Source: Devosia sp. MC521 (lineage in GTDB: Bacteria; Pseudomonadota; Alphaproteobacteria; Rhizobiales; Devosiaceae). From it: a DNA stretch of 64,000 bases. Shown here in pieces: positions 18,672 to 27,862 of the stretch; positions within the stretch are counted from its first letter, which is position 1, and every line of letters begins with the position of its first letter. The DNA lies in assembly GCF_014127105.1 (NCBI RefSeq), contig NZ_CP059902.1:3068001-3132000 (forward strand). The letters are read 5' to 3'. The notes beneath the pieces were generated by a model. It did not search any database. It was not told the DNA's origin and saw only the letters and a list, made by a program, of their open reading frames with translations. The translations under genes and the position numbers were made by a program.

Positions 18672-19594
18672 CAGCGGTACCTCACCCTTGGGTCAAGCCA
18701 AGCGTAGACGAGGTCCACGAGCAGATTGAGCGCGAGAATAATGAACATGTAGAGGATGGTGGTCCCCAGAACGACGCCATAGTCGCGGTTGAGCGCGGCG
18801 GTGACGAAATATTTGCCGATACCCGGCAGGCCGAACACCTGCTCCACGGCGAGAGAGCCGGTGAGGAGATAGGAAAGGCCAGGTCCAAGATAGGACACGA
18901 CGGGCAGCAGTGCCGGCTTGATCGCATGGCGCATCAGCACCAGACGCTCGCCAAGCCCTTTCGCACGTGCCGTGCGGACATAATTGGTGCCGAGCGTTTC
19001 AATCATTGAGCCGCGCATCAGGCGCGAGATACGCCCAGCGTGCGGCCAAGCCAAAACGGTGACAGGCAGAACCAAGTGGACCCAGGAGCCGCTGACCCAA
19101 CCGCCCGCAGGCACCCATTTCAGATAAACGCCGAACCAGAGCTGCAGCAGTGCCGCCATCAGGAAGTTCGGGATCAGCACGCCGATCATCACGCCCAGCA
19201 CCAACACATAGTCGGGCCACTTGTTCTGATAAGCGGCAGCAACCATGCCCGCGATCATCCCGACAATCGTCGCGATCACAAAGGCCGACAACGCCATGGT
19301 GAGGGTGAATGGAAAGCCGATCGCGATGAGTTCGCTAACGTTGAACCCGTCAATCACCATCGATGGGCCAAGGTCACCCTGCAGCAAGCGCCACACATAT
19401 AGGAAATACTGAACGATCAGCGGCTGATCGAGATTGTAGTGCGCTCTGAGATTGGCGAGCACTGTTGGCGGGAGCGCGCGCTCACCGTCGAACGGACCAC
19501 CGGGAGCTAGGCGGAGAATGAAGAAGCAGGCGGTCACAGCGATCAAAGCGATAGGGATCGCCGACAAGACACGCCGAAAGGCATATGCCAGCAT
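18671..19594 (-). CDS. peptide ABC transporter permease (OppB/DppB-like)
   Basis: A 307-residue inner-membrane protein opening MLAYAFRRVLSAIPIALIAV, as OppB/DppB proteins do, with FILRLAPGGPFDGERALPP in the first periplasmic loop, whose PGGPF favours the Opp over the Dpp branch. NYVRTARAKGLGERLVLMRH is the ATPase-contact loop and EQVFGLPGIGKYFVTAALNR the typical end region. It is separated from the upstream binding-protein gene by a 26-base stem-loop that probably sets the ratio of binding protein to membrane complex. Confidence 0.94.
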   Translation of the reverse strand: MLAYAFRRVLSAIPIALIAVTACFFILRLAPGGPFDGERALPPTVLANLRAHYNLDQPLIVQYFLYVWRLLQGDLGPSMVIDGFNVSELIAIGFPFTLTMALSAFVIATIVGMIAGMVAAAYQNKWPDYVLVLGVMIGVLIPNFLMAALLQLWFGVYLKWVPAGGWVSGSWVHLVLPVTVLAWPHAGRISRLMRGSMIETLGTNYVRTARAKGLGERLVLMRHAIKPALLPVVSYLGPGLSYLLTGSLAVEQVFGLPGIGKYFVTAALNRDYGVVLGTTILYMFIILALNLLVDLVYAWLDPRVRYR

Positions 19595-19647
19595 TTATAG
19601 CGAACTCCTTGGCCGAAGAGGCGAAGCACCTCTCCCGGACAAAAGCG

Positions 19648-19673
19648 CCGTGGGGGCCTTTTGGCCCCCACGG
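19648..19673 (-). terminator. intercistronic stem-loop between oppA-type and oppB-type genes
   Basis: CCGTGGGGGCC and GGCCCCCACGG form a perfect 11-bp stem with a TTTT loop, 21 bases after the binding-protein stop. On the minus strand it is followed by CGCTTTTG. In such operons a hairpin at this place partly stops transcription or protects the upstream message, giving excess binding protein. Confidence 0.8.
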
Positions 19674-19694
19674 TCTCAAAAAACTTAACTTCGG

Positions 19695-21311
19695 TTACTC
19701 GGACTTAGACAGCCAGCGGGTACGGAAGATGTTCTTCGGATTTGCTTCAAAGCCCGAAATCTTTGGCGAGACGACGTCCTTAGACACGTACCAGTAGATC
19801 GGGATTGCAGCGAACTCATCCATGGCGATCTTTTCTGCTGCAGCGAGCAGTTCGCCACGCTTGACCAGATCAAGTTCGGTCGAAGCCTGGACCATCAGCG
19901 CATTGAACTCGTCGTTCGAATAGCGACCGTAGTTATTGCCCCAGTTGATCGTACCGGCCTGATCAACGCCGTCCTTGAGAAGGTCGAGCGTGTTGGATGG
20001 ATCGTTGTAGTCGAGCAGCCAGCCAGCGCGGCCAACCTGGAAATCGCCTGCGCGCAGAGCGTCGTAGTGCACTGCGGTTTCAGCGTTGAACAGCTCGATC
20101 TTCACACCCAACGGTTCCCACATGGCAGCAAGTGCCACAGCGATACGCTGGTGGTTGTCGTTGGTGTTGTAACGCAGCTGCAGGGTCAGAGGCTTGTCTG
20201 GGCCGTAACCGGCTTCAGTCATCAGTGCCTTGGCCTTTTCGACGCGCTCTTCATATGGCGTGTCAGCCCAAGCTGGATGGTAAGCATTTTCAACATAGTT
20301 GGAAGTGCCCGGTGGGACCCAACCATAAGCTGGCAGCTCGCCCGTACCCAGAATATCTGGCCCGATCACGTCGCGAACGACGGTGGTCGAAAGCGCTTCA
20401 CGGATGCGAACGTCGGAAAGAACTTCGCCTTCTTCCTGGTTCAGCACGTAGTAATAGATGCCCAGGAATGGCGTGACGTGTGCCTGGCCAGGCATGTTGT
20501 CCTGCAGCCACTGATACTGGTCAGATGGGAAGTCGGTCAGAATGTCGAATTCGCCAGCGCGGTAGCGGTTGAGCGCTGCAGCCTGATCTTCCAGAACGTG
20601 GTAGAAGACTTCGTCGATCTTCACGTTGGAAGCGTCGTAATAGTCAGCGTTCTTTTCAGAGCGAACATACGAACCTGGCAGCCATTCCTTGATCAGGTAT
20701 GGGCCGTTGCCGATGATGTTTTCGACCTTAGTCCAATCGTCGCCAACCTTCTCAACCAAGTGCTTTGGCACTGGGTAAGCGGTGTAGTGCGTCAGCGCTT
20801 CAAGGAAGAATGGGGTCGAAGCTTCCAGCGTGATTTCGAGCGTCTTGTCGTCGATTGCCTTGACGCCAAGTTCGTTCAACTCAGCGATTGTGCCCGAGTT
20901 GATCTTTTCAGCGTTCTTGATCGGGAACTGCAGATACGCGTAGTCGGCAGCAGTCTTTGGATCAAACAAGCGCTGGAATGCGAACACGAAGTCGCCAGCG
21001 GTCACTGGGGTGCCGTCCGACCAAGCAATACCGTCACGCAGGTGGAAGGTATAGACTGTGCCGTCTTCCGAAATATCCCAGGACTCGGCCTGGCCCGGAA
21101 TAGCTTCAGCGCTTGGGCTTTCGGTGAGCAGACCTTCGATGTAGTCGCCGATAACGCGGTTTTCCCAGTCGCCCGACGCCTTATGCGGGTCCAGAGTTCC
21201 CGGATCACCACCGTTGTGCAACTGCAGTGTCACAGCAGAAGCTGCCGTGCTCATCAACAACGCCATAACGCCGGCGGTCGCGACTGCCTTAAAAGCTGTC
21301 GTGAACTTCAT
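19695..21311 (-). CDS. peptide ABC transporter substrate-binding protein (OppA-like)
   Basis: A 538-residue periplasmic binding protein of family SBP_bac_5. It has a signal peptide (MKFTTAFKAVATAGVMALLM, cleaved after ASA), then LQLHNGGDPGTLDPHKASGD, and contains GNGPYLIKEWLPGSYVRSEK, all typical of OppA. The start is ATG at 21311 behind AGGAG; the frame runs further upstream without support. It heads the operon and would deliver oligopeptides to the permeases downstream. Substrate range cannot be told from the sequence; peptides are inferred from the OppA resemblance and the Opp-type permeases. Confidence 0.92.
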   Translation of the reverse strand: MKFTTAFKAVATAGVMALLMSTAASAVTLQLHNGGDPGTLDPHKASGDWENRVIGDYIEGLLTESPSAEAIPGQAESWDISEDGTVYTFHLRDGIAWSDGTPVTAGDFVFAFQRLFDPKTAADYAYLQFPIKNAEKINSGTIAELNELGVKAIDDKTLEITLEASTPFFLEALTHYTAYPVPKHLVEKVGDDWTKVENIIGNGPYLIKEWLPGSYVRSEKNADYYDASNVKIDEVFYHVLEDQAAALNRYRAGEFDILTDFPSDQYQWLQDNMPGQAHVTPFLGIYYYVLNQEEGEVLSDVRIREALSTTVVRDVIGPDILGTGELPAYGWVPPGTSNYVENAYHPAWADTPYEERVEKAKALMTEAGYGPDKPLTLQLRYNTNDNHQRIAVALAAMWEPLGVKIELFNAETAVHYDALRAGDFQVGRAGWLLDYNDPSNTLDLLKDGVDQAGTINWGNNYGRYSNDEFNALMVQASTELDLVKRGELLAAAEKIAMDEFAAIPIYWYVSKDVVSPKISGFEANPKNIFRTRWLSKSE

Positions 21312-21551
21312 ATGGTCCCATCTCCTATAATTATCCCTTGGGGGAAGTTGTTCATTGCCCAACTTCAACTCAGCTTGGCAGTTCCTTTGCCAAGATCATT
21401 GGACGGTATCGTGCAAATCCGTCTACTGACAAGTGAAACTTGCCAGAACTCAAAACAACTATGAAATATCTGTTCATACGAACAGTTAGGCTTGAACTAT
21501 GTGGTGCCACAACAGCCTGATTTCGCGCGGCAAACTGGTTTGTGAATACAA
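21312..21551. other. promoter region of the peptide importer operon
   Basis: About 240 bases without a gene. It holds an inverted repeat at 21470-21485 and must contain the operon promoter, read on the minus strand. No clear -35/-10 pair is claimed. Confidence 0.5.
21470..21485. promoter_or_regulatory. inverted repeat upstream of the peptide importer (candidate operator)
   Basis: CTGTTCATACGAACAG has perfect 6-base arms, CTGTTC and GAACAG, around 4 bases. It lies about 160 bases upstream of the oppA-type start. The regulator is unknown; the arm spacing differs from the alphaproteobacterial LexA box. Confidence 0.3.
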
Positions 21552-21587
21552 AGCGGGCGCACCCTCATAAATCAAGGCGCGCCCGCT
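21552..21587 (-). terminator. terminator of the fadE-fadJ-fadI operon
   Basis: AGCGGGCGC and GCGCCCGCT form a perfect 9-bp stem with an 18-base loop; on the minus strand TTTGTATT follows. It starts 26 bases after the stop of the small membrane protein that ends the operon. Confidence 0.75.
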
Positions 21588-21612
21588 ATTGTCCAGCATG
21601 TCTAAGCGGACA

Positions 21613-21756
21613 TCACATTTGAAAAAGATAGATCACTACAGCCACAGCAAGGAGCACGGCGAAAGGTAACCAACTCGGCCAAGTCTGTTTAGGCTTGGGC
21701 GCTTTTGGTTCTGGCTTCTTCTCAGGGCGACGGAATTTTACGACGTTATCACTCAT
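21613..21756 (-). CDS. small single-span membrane protein coupled to the thiolase gene (47 residues)
   Basis: The 47-residue product has a charged proline/lysine-rich N-terminus (KFRRPEKKPEPKAPKPKQ) and one C-terminal membrane span (WLPFAVLLAVAVVIYLFQM). The ATG at 21756 overlaps the thiolase stop codon (ATGA), so translation is coupled, and the terminator follows directly; both argue for a real gene. I do not recognise a named family. The layout suggests a tail-anchored protein with a basic cytoplasmic domain; a role near membrane-bound fatty-acid oxidation is only a guess from position. Confidence 0.7.
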   Translation of the reverse strand: MSDNVVKFRRPEKKPEPKAPKPKQTWPSWLPFAVLLAVAVVIYLFQM

Positions 21757-23036
21757 GCCGCTCCCTCTACCAGAGCAGTCACGCCCATGCCACCGGCAGT
21801 GCACACCGAGATCAAGGCTTTCTTACCAGCCTGCCCCGAAACCAGCTTTGCCGTTAGTCCCAGAATGCGCGCCCCCGTCGCTGCAAATGGGTGCCCATAG
21901 GCAAGACTAGAGCCCTTCACATTGATCTTTGCGCGATCAATCGGGCCAAGCACGTCGTTACGGCCAAGGACTGTCCGGCAATATTCGGGATCATTCCAAG
22001 CTTTAAGCGTACACAAGACCTGCGCTGCGAACGCCTCATGCAGCTCGAAGTAATCGATATCGGCAAAGCTCAGGCCCGCCCGATCGAGCATGTCGCTCGC
22101 CGCAATCGTCGGTGCCATCAACAGCCCTTCGCCATGGGCGAAGTCATTGCCCGCCACCCGCCCTGTGGTGAGATAAGCAAGAATCGGCAGACCCCGCGCT
22201 TTAGCCCAGTCTTCACTCGCCAAAAGCACGCTGGCCGCGCCATCGGTGAGCGGGGTCGAATTGCCCGCGGTCAACGTGCCGTAGCCAGAGGTTTTGTCAA
22301 AGGCCGGTTTGAGCGTCGCCATTTTTTCAAGATTGGCGTCGGCCCGCACGTTATTGTCCCGCACAAGGCCCGCATGCTGCACCACGAGATCGTCGTGGAA
22401 GCCCTCTTCATAGGCAGCGCTGGCGTTGCGATGGCTGGCGACAGCCAGCGCATCCTGATCGGCCCGCGCAATGTTCCATTCACGCGCCATGAGCTCGCAA
22501 TGTTGACCCATCGATAGGCCCGTGCGCGGTTCGTTGACCGAGGGCGCAACCGGCGTCAGCTCGCCAAACGAAAACCCTTTGAACGCCTTGAACTTGTCGC
22601 CCGGAGTTTTCCCAGCATTCACATTGAGAAGGCGATGCTGAAACTTCGGCCCGAAAACAATTGGGCTGTCTGACACGCAGTCTGAGCCCGCCGCGATACC
22701 GCTGTCGATTTGCCCCGAAGCAATCTTGCCGGCCAGAACCAAGGCCGCCTGCAAGCTGGTACCGCAGGCAATCTGCATGGTCGTTCCCGGCGTGCGCGGC
22801 GACAGCCCGGCGTCGAGCAAGGCCTCTCGCGCGATATTGAAATCGCGCGAATGATTGATCACTGCACCGGCGATAACCTCATCAATCTTTTCGCCCTTAA
22901 GCCCGTATTTGTCGGAAATCCCGCGCAGCGTCCCCGCCAACATCGAGAGGTTGCTTTCCTCGACATATGCCGTACCGCCGCGTGCAAACGGGATGCGGGC
23001 CGAACCGACAATGGCAACGCGTTTCACTTCAGTCAT
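21753..23036 (-). CDS. fadI: acetyl-CoA C-acyltransferase (FadI/FadA-type thiolase)
   Basis: A 427-residue degradative thiolase that cleaves 3-ketoacyl-CoA with CoA in the last step of each beta-oxidation round. The catalytic residues are visible: nucleophilic Cys in TMQIACGTSLQAALVLAG, His in AYGHPFAATGARI, and the second Cys in ISVCTAGGMG. The sequence is closer to FadI than to FadA. ATG at 23036 behind GAGGGGGA was chosen; a GTG at 23051 overlapping the fadJ stop is possible. It is expressed with fadJ as the two halves of the trifunctional complex. Confidence 0.93.
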   Translation of the reverse strand: MTEVKRVAIVGSARIPFARGGTAYVEESNLSMLAGTLRGISDKYGLKGEKIDEVIAGAVINHSRDFNIAREALLDAGLSPRTPGTTMQIACGTSLQAALVLAGKIASGQIDSGIAAGSDCVSDSPIVFGPKFQHRLLNVNAGKTPGDKFKAFKGFSFGELTPVAPSVNEPRTGLSMGQHCELMAREWNIARADQDALAVASHRNASAAYEEGFHDDLVVQHAGLVRDNNVRADANLEKMATLKPAFDKTSGYGTLTAGNSTPLTDGAASVLLASEDWAKARGLPILAYLTTGRVAGNDFAHGEGLLMAPTIAASDMLDRAGLSFADIDYFELHEAFAAQVLCTLKAWNDPEYCRTVLGRNDVLGPIDRAKINVKGSSLAYGHPFAATGARILGLTAKLVSGQAGKKALISVCTAGGMGVTALVEGAA

Positions 23037-23047
23037 TGTCTTCCCCC

Positions 23048-25006
23048 TCACGCCCGGCCGTCTGCACGGGCCTTCATCGGCCCACCCAGAAATGGCGCAA
23101 AACCCGTGCCGAAAATCACACCGATATCGGCCAGCTCAGGCGAGGCCACCACGCCTTCACGGACCACAACTTCGGTCATATCAACCAGTGGCTTGACCAG
23201 CTCGCGGCCCAGCCCGACGAGATCAGGATGCTCTGGCGCTGCATCCTTCACGGCCTTGCCGTCCTTCCACGAATAGAAGCCCTCTCCGGACTTCCGCCCA
23301 AGCTTGCCTTGCGCAATCAGCGTGGCAAAAATGCTGTTTTCCGGCACCGCATGCCCGAGCTCAGTCGCAACCGACTTGCCCACATCCAGCCCAACCGTAT
23401 CCATCAACTCGATCGGCCCCATCGGCATGCCAAACGCAACTGCTGCCGCGTCGAGCAATTCCTTGCTTTCGCCCGCTTCAACGCGCTCCACAGCGCCCAG
23501 CATGTAAGGCATGAGCACACGGTTCACGAGGAAGCCCGGTGCAGACTTCACCACCACTGGCGATTTGCCGATAGCGAGCGCAAAAGCTGCGCCCTTACCA
23601 ATGGCTTCATCGTCGTTAAAGGTCGAGCGGATCACCTCAACCAATGGCAGTTGCGCCACTGGATTAAAGAAGTGCAAGCCGATCAAGCGGCTGGGGTCCT
23701 TGAGCGCTTCGGCGATGCGTTCAAGCTCAATCGACGAGGTGTTCGTCGCGAGGATCGCACCCGGTTTCAACTTGCCTTCGACGCCAGAGAAAATGCTCTG
23801 CTTGACCTCAAGCTTTTCCACCACCGCCTCGATGATCACATCGGCGCGCGGCACTCCTGTGCCATGCGGATCAGGCGTGAGGCGCAGCATCGCCGCATCG
23901 ACCTCGTGTTTTTTCTTATAGCGTTTTTTAAAGAGCTTCTTGGCCCGATCCAGCGCCGGCTGAATGCGCTCTAAATCGAGATCCTGAAGCGTCACACTCA
24001 TCCCGCGATAAGCGCACCACGCGGCAATATCGCCGCCCATGACGCCTGCCCCGATGACGTGAACACGCGCAAATTTCGCGCCCTTCAATCCCTGCTTTTT
24101 GAGCTTTTCAGAGAGAAAGAACACACGACGCAAATTGCTCGCGGTCGGGCCACCCATCAGTGGGGTGATAGCTTCGATTTCGCCGCGTGCCATCACGCGC
24201 CAATCATTGCCATGCTCCTCGAACAAATCGATGAGCGCATAGGGAGCCGGATAATTCGCCTTTGGCGCCTTTTTGGCCGCCTGCTCGCGCATCTTATTGG
24301 CGATAAATCCACGAACACCGGGCAGAGCCATGGCCTTCTTATACGGCGCGGCTTGCTCGGATTTGCGCTTTTGCAGCACAGCCTTGCGGCCTTCCCAGGC
24401 CAGCATATCGCGATGCCGCACCAGCTTATCGACAAGGTTGAGCCCACGCGCCCCCCCGGCGCGTAGCATCTTGCCCGTCAGCATGATCTGCATAGCATCA
24501 ACCGGCCCGGCCTGACGGATAGAGCGTCCCGTCCCGCCAAACCCGGGGAAAATCCCAAGGTTGACCTCAGGGAAGCCAATACGAGTTTTCTCGTCATTGA
24601 CGGCAATACGGTAGTGGCAGGCCAGTGCTAGCTCCAGCCCCCCGCCCAAGCAGAACCCATGAATACCGGCCACAACCGGAATCTTTAAGCTCTCCAAGCG
24701 CTGGAAGATGGTGTGGGTGCGACGCAGCGCGTCTGGCAGAACCGAGAAGTCACTCAGACTATCAAACTCGGCGACATCAGCGCCCGCGATAAAGCCGCTG
24801 TCTTTGCCGGAGAGCAGAACAACGCCCATCAACTCGCCGGTCGTCTGCATCTCCTCAAAATGGGCAACCAGTGTTTCCAATTCCATCAGCGCCGCACGGC
24901 TCAGCGTGTTGACCGGCGCGTCTGGAGTATTGATCGTCAGCCAACCAATCTTTTCGAGATCGATAGTGAAATTCCAGAACTTGGTCTCTGCGATTGCAGT
25001 TGCCAT
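23048..25006 (-). CDS. fadJ: fatty-acid oxidation complex alpha subunit (enoyl-CoA hydratase / 3-hydroxyacyl-CoA dehydrogenase)
   Basis: A 652-residue fusion. The N-terminal hydratase half has GIHGFCLGGGLELALACHYR (oxyanion hole) and EVNLGIFPGFGGTGRSIRQ with the catalytic glutamate. The dehydrogenase half starts with the NAD site VIGAGVMGGDIAAWCAYRG and contains LIGLHFFNPVAQLPLVEVI. It hydrates trans-2-enoyl-CoA and oxidises 3-hydroxyacyl-CoA. It is somewhat shorter than the usual 700-740 residues, mostly in the C-terminal repeat of the dehydrogenase domain, but key residues are kept. It lies between fadE and fadI in one operon. Confidence 0.93.
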   Translation of the reverse strand: MATAIAETKFWNFTIDLEKIGWLTINTPDAPVNTLSRAALMELETLVAHFEEMQTTGELMGVVLLSGKDSGFIAGADVAEFDSLSDFSVLPDALRRTHTIFQRLESLKIPVVAGIHGFCLGGGLELALACHYRIAVNDEKTRIGFPEVNLGIFPGFGGTGRSIRQAGPVDAMQIMLTGKMLRAGGARGLNLVDKLVRHRDMLAWEGRKAVLQKRKSEQAAPYKKAMALPGVRGFIANKMREQAAKKAPKANYPAPYALIDLFEEHGNDWRVMARGEIEAITPLMGGPTASNLRRVFFLSEKLKKQGLKGAKFARVHVIGAGVMGGDIAAWCAYRGMSVTLQDLDLERIQPALDRAKKLFKKRYKKKHEVDAAMLRLTPDPHGTGVPRADVIIEAVVEKLEVKQSIFSGVEGKLKPGAILATNTSSIELERIAEALKDPSRLIGLHFFNPVAQLPLVEVIRSTFNDDEAIGKGAAFALAIGKSPVVVKSAPGFLVNRVLMPYMLGAVERVEAGESKELLDAAAVAFGMPMGPIELMDTVGLDVGKSVATELGHAVPENSIFATLIAQGKLGRKSGEGFYSWKDGKAVKDAAPEHPDLVGLGRELVKPLVDMTEVVVREGVVASPELADIGVIFGTGFAPFLGGPMKARADGRA

Positions 25007-25021
25007 TCTTTCCTCCGATCC

Positions 25022-27487
25022 CTATTCCGCCGCCGATCGTGGCGCGGTCTTATCCAACACGGTCATCGCAAAATCATCAACCTGCACGGCACGCTCGGTG
25101 GCCTCGTCGGCCGCCCGCATGATGCCCGCCTCATTGTCGTTGAGCACACCAGCGGCCACCGCATCAGCAATCGCATCACGATCAAGACGACGCTCGATAA
25201 CACCCTTACGCGATGCCTTGATGAAGCGCGTTTCGATCTCTTCGGCGTCGACGACCTTCTTGAACGCATCCTCCAACACCCCGGTCACATCGTCAGGATC
25301 ATTGGAGATATAAACACCCGTCGTCAGGCGATCGCGGAACCCACCCGGCACCAACACAGCCTTAGCCAGGCGATAGTTGGCCCTGTCGGATGCGCGTTTG
25401 GCATGGCGACCGAAGGGGAAGCAGAGAATGCGCATCGCCCAAGCAAAGACGGGGTTCGGGAAATTGTCGAACACCTCGCCGAAGGTTTTTTCGATATTGG
25501 CAATGCGGTCGGCGATGATGCTGTCGACCAGTGCCTTATCTTCCTCAATGCGCGCTTCCTCGTCAAAACGCTTGAGCGTTGCCGACATCAGATAAAGCTC
25601 GCCCAATAGGTCAGCCATGCGGCCCGAAATCTTCTGCTTCTGCTTGAGCGAACCTCCGAGCACCACCGTGGTCCAATCCGCCACCAGCGCAAAGGCCTGC
25701 GAATAGCGGTGCAGCTTGCGATAATGCCCCGCCATCGGCCCTTCATTGGGAGACGAGGCGAAAGCGCCATTGCTCACCCCGTGCAGGAAACTCGCCACAA
25801 TATTGCGCAGCATAAATTTGGTGTGCCCACCAAACGCGAGATCGAACGCGTCGAGGCCCGCCTTGCGGTCCTTGTTCTGAACCGCCTGAATTTCTTTGAG
25901 CAAATAAGGGTGCGCCCGCAGCACGCCCTGCGCAAAGGTCATCAGCGTACGGGTGAGAATATTGGCCCCTTCCACGGTGATCGCCACCGGGATCGCCATA
26001 TACCCGCCAAACAGATAATTCTTCGGACCATCCTGAATGGCGCGCCCGCCTTGAATATCGAAAGCCTCGTCCATGCTGTCGCGCATGGCTTCCGTGGTTG
26101 TATATTTGAGCAGCCCCGCGATAACCGCCGGACGCTGCCCTTCATCAACCATCGACGCCGTCAACCGCCGCGCCGCTTCATACATATAGGCGCGCTTAAC
26201 CATCTCCCCGAGCGGCTCCGCCACGCCTTCCATGATCCCAACGGGGATGCCGAACTGGCGACGGATACGCGCATAGGCAGAAGTCGTGCGCAGCGTTTGT
26301 TTGATCGATGTCGTGCCAATCGCAGGCAGTGAAATCGCGCGGCCCGTGGAGAGACACTCCATCAGCATGCGCCAACCCTGACCGGCATAATCCACGCCAC
26401 CGATCAGATAATCGAGTGGCACGAACATGTCCTTGCCCCGCACCGGACCATTCATAAAGGCTTGGCGCGATGGGAAGTGACGACGACCAATATCAAGGCC
26501 CGGATGGTCGCGCGGAACCAGCGCCAACGTGATGCCAACGTCAGCACCACGGCCGAGCAGATTGTCCGGATCTTTGAGAAGAAACGCCAAACCAACCAGC
26601 GTCGCCACCGGGGCCAGCGTAATATAGCGCTTGTCGAACGACAGCTTGACCCCCAGCACCTCCTCGCCATTCCACATGCCCTTGGTCACAACACCAATAT
26701 CGCGCATACCGCCGGCGTCAGAGCCGGAGTGAATGCCCGTCAGCGCAAAGCACGGCACATCCTGACCGATCGCCAGACGATGGAGATATTTTTCCTTTTG
26801 TGCCGGTGTGCCGTATTTCTCCAGCAGCTCGCCTGGTCCGAGCGAGTTGGGCACCATAACGGTGATCCCCGCCGCCACCGAACGGCTGGCAATCTTGGAC
26901 ACAATCATCGACTGTGCCTGCGCCGAAAACCCAAGGCCACCGTGGTCCTTGGCAATCAGCATGCCCAGAAATCCCTTGTCGCGCAGGAACTGCCACAACT
27001 CAGGCGACAGGTCCGCGCGGTTATGGCGAATATCCCAATCGTCGAGCATCTGGCATGCCTGCTCGGTCGGGCCATCCAAAAAAGCTTGCTCTTCAGCCGA
27101 GAGGGTCAGCGGGCGGATTTGGGTCAGTTTGTCCCAGTTCGGACGCCCGGAAAAGAGCTCGGCATCCCAACCGACAGTACCCGCGTCCAGCGCTTCCTGC
27201 TCAGTGCGGCTCACCTTGGGAAGAATGGATTTCACAGCGCCATAAACGGGCGTCGTCAGCACCGCGAGGCGCAGTGGCTTTATCGCCAGCAGCAACAGCA
27301 GCGCGCCGAAAACAAGCAGGAGCCAGCTCCCGAAGCCCAGAGCATAATTGGCCCCGTCCGCTGTAAAATGGAAACCGGAGGCAAGGCCGATGACCACCAC
27401 TGCCGCTCCCCATTGCCACAGCGCACTTTCGCGCACGGCCAAAGCGGCAAAAACGATCAAACTGATCACGATCAGCAACAGGGTCAT
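25022..27487 (-). CDS. fadE: acyl-CoA dehydrogenase, large membrane-bound FadE type
   Basis: An 821-residue protein, close to E. coli FadE (814) and far longer than ordinary acyl-CoA dehydrogenases. Two or three hydrophobic segments at the N-terminus (MTLLLIVISLIVFAALAV and GFGSWLLLVFGALLLLLAI) anchor it, and an FAD-dependent dehydrogenase core follows (CFALTGIHSGSDAGGMRDIG; QGGRAIQDGPKNYLFGGYM). It forms the trans-2 double bond that starts each beta-oxidation cycle. The start is ATG at 27487 behind GGAGGATAGGGGT. It heads the operon, divergent from fadD, with two palindromic sites in the shared promoter region. Confidence 0.95.
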   Translation of the reverse strand: MTLLLIVISLIVFAALAVRESALWQWGAAVVVIGLASGFHFTADGANYALGFGSWLLLVFGALLLLLAIKPLRLAVLTTPVYGAVKSILPKVSRTEQEALDAGTVGWDAELFSGRPNWDKLTQIRPLTLSAEEQAFLDGPTEQACQMLDDWDIRHNRADLSPELWQFLRDKGFLGMLIAKDHGGLGFSAQAQSMIVSKIASRSVAAGITVMVPNSLGPGELLEKYGTPAQKEKYLHRLAIGQDVPCFALTGIHSGSDAGGMRDIGVVTKGMWNGEEVLGVKLSFDKRYITLAPVATLVGLAFLLKDPDNLLGRGADVGITLALVPRDHPGLDIGRRHFPSRQAFMNGPVRGKDMFVPLDYLIGGVDYAGQGWRMLMECLSTGRAISLPAIGTTSIKQTLRTTSAYARIRRQFGIPVGIMEGVAEPLGEMVKRAYMYEAARRLTASMVDEGQRPAVIAGLLKYTTTEAMRDSMDEAFDIQGGRAIQDGPKNYLFGGYMAIPVAITVEGANILTRTLMTFAQGVLRAHPYLLKEIQAVQNKDRKAGLDAFDLAFGGHTKFMLRNIVASFLHGVSNGAFASSPNEGPMAGHYRKLHRYSQAFALVADWTTVVLGGSLKQKQKISGRMADLLGELYLMSATLKRFDEEARIEEDKALVDSIIADRIANIEKTFGEVFDNFPNPVFAWAMRILCFPFGRHAKRASDRANYRLAKAVLVPGGFRDRLTTGVYISNDPDDVTGVLEDAFKKVVDAEEIETRFIKASRKGVIERRLDRDAIADAVAAGVLNDNEAGIMRAADEATERAVQVDDFAMTVLDKTAPRSAAE

Positions 27488-27631
27488 ACCCCTATCCTCC
27501 ACAAGCGCACCACACCCGAAGGCTTGGATCGCCACTGTCTCCTCGTCCGCGAATACTTGCCGCGGCTACTCCTCAGCGCGCACCCAAGGCCTATTCAGAA
27601 CTCAAGCGCGACGCCCACTTAATTTACCCAA

Positions 27632-27649
27632 GTTTACGTATACGTCAAC
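27632..27649. promoter_or_regulatory. candidate MerR/LiuR-type operator 1
   Basis: GTTTACGTATACGTCAAC is an 18-bp palindrome with a single mismatched pair; outer bases AA...TT extend the symmetry to 27630-27651. It resembles the TTTACGTnnACGTAAA sites described for LiuR-like MerR regulators of acyl-CoA catabolism. It matches the second site at 27724 at 15 of 18 positions when that one is read on the other strand. Confidence 0.72.
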
Positions 27650-27723
27650 TTACACACCAATAGGTTCATCGCCAGTGGTAACGCAAACCTTGATTTGGTG
27701 CCCTGAGCAGTCACAAGCGCTCA

Positions 27724-27741
27724 ATTGACGCTAACGTAAAC
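27724..27741. promoter_or_regulatory. candidate MerR/LiuR-type operator 2
   Basis: Read on the minus strand this is GTTTACGTTAGCGTCAAT, a near copy of site 1. It lies about 120 bases upstream of the fadD start. The likely binder is the MerR protein encoded right after fadD. Confidence 0.7.
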
Positions 27742-27862
27742 CCGTGGAATAGTTTCCAATACGTGTTGGAAAAATCGACCAAAGAGCCGAACACAAAGTT
27801 CATTCAACACGCGAGGGGGACAAGCTGCTCCGCGCAGCGCAGTACTATTGGAGGATTTTCTC

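Larger units (their letters stand above)
27488..27862. other. divergent promoter region between fadE and fadD
   Basis: This 375-base region has no credible gene. It holds two copies of one palindromic motif (27632-27649 and 27724-27741), about 90 bases apart, placed to control both fadE and fadD. The stretch from about 27600 to 27800 is richer in A/T than its surroundings, as expected of promoters. Confidence 0.7.

Noticed and set aside
20067..21464. A 465-codon plus-strand frame opposite the peptide-binding protein
   Set aside because: The OppA-type protein on the minus strand has signal peptide and family motifs; the opposite frame shows none.
21470..21485. SOS/LexA box upstream of the peptide importer
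   Set aside because: The alphaproteobacterial SOS box uses GTTC/GAAC with 7-base spacing in direct orientation; here the arms are inverted with 4 bases between, so it was kept only as an unassigned inverted repeat.
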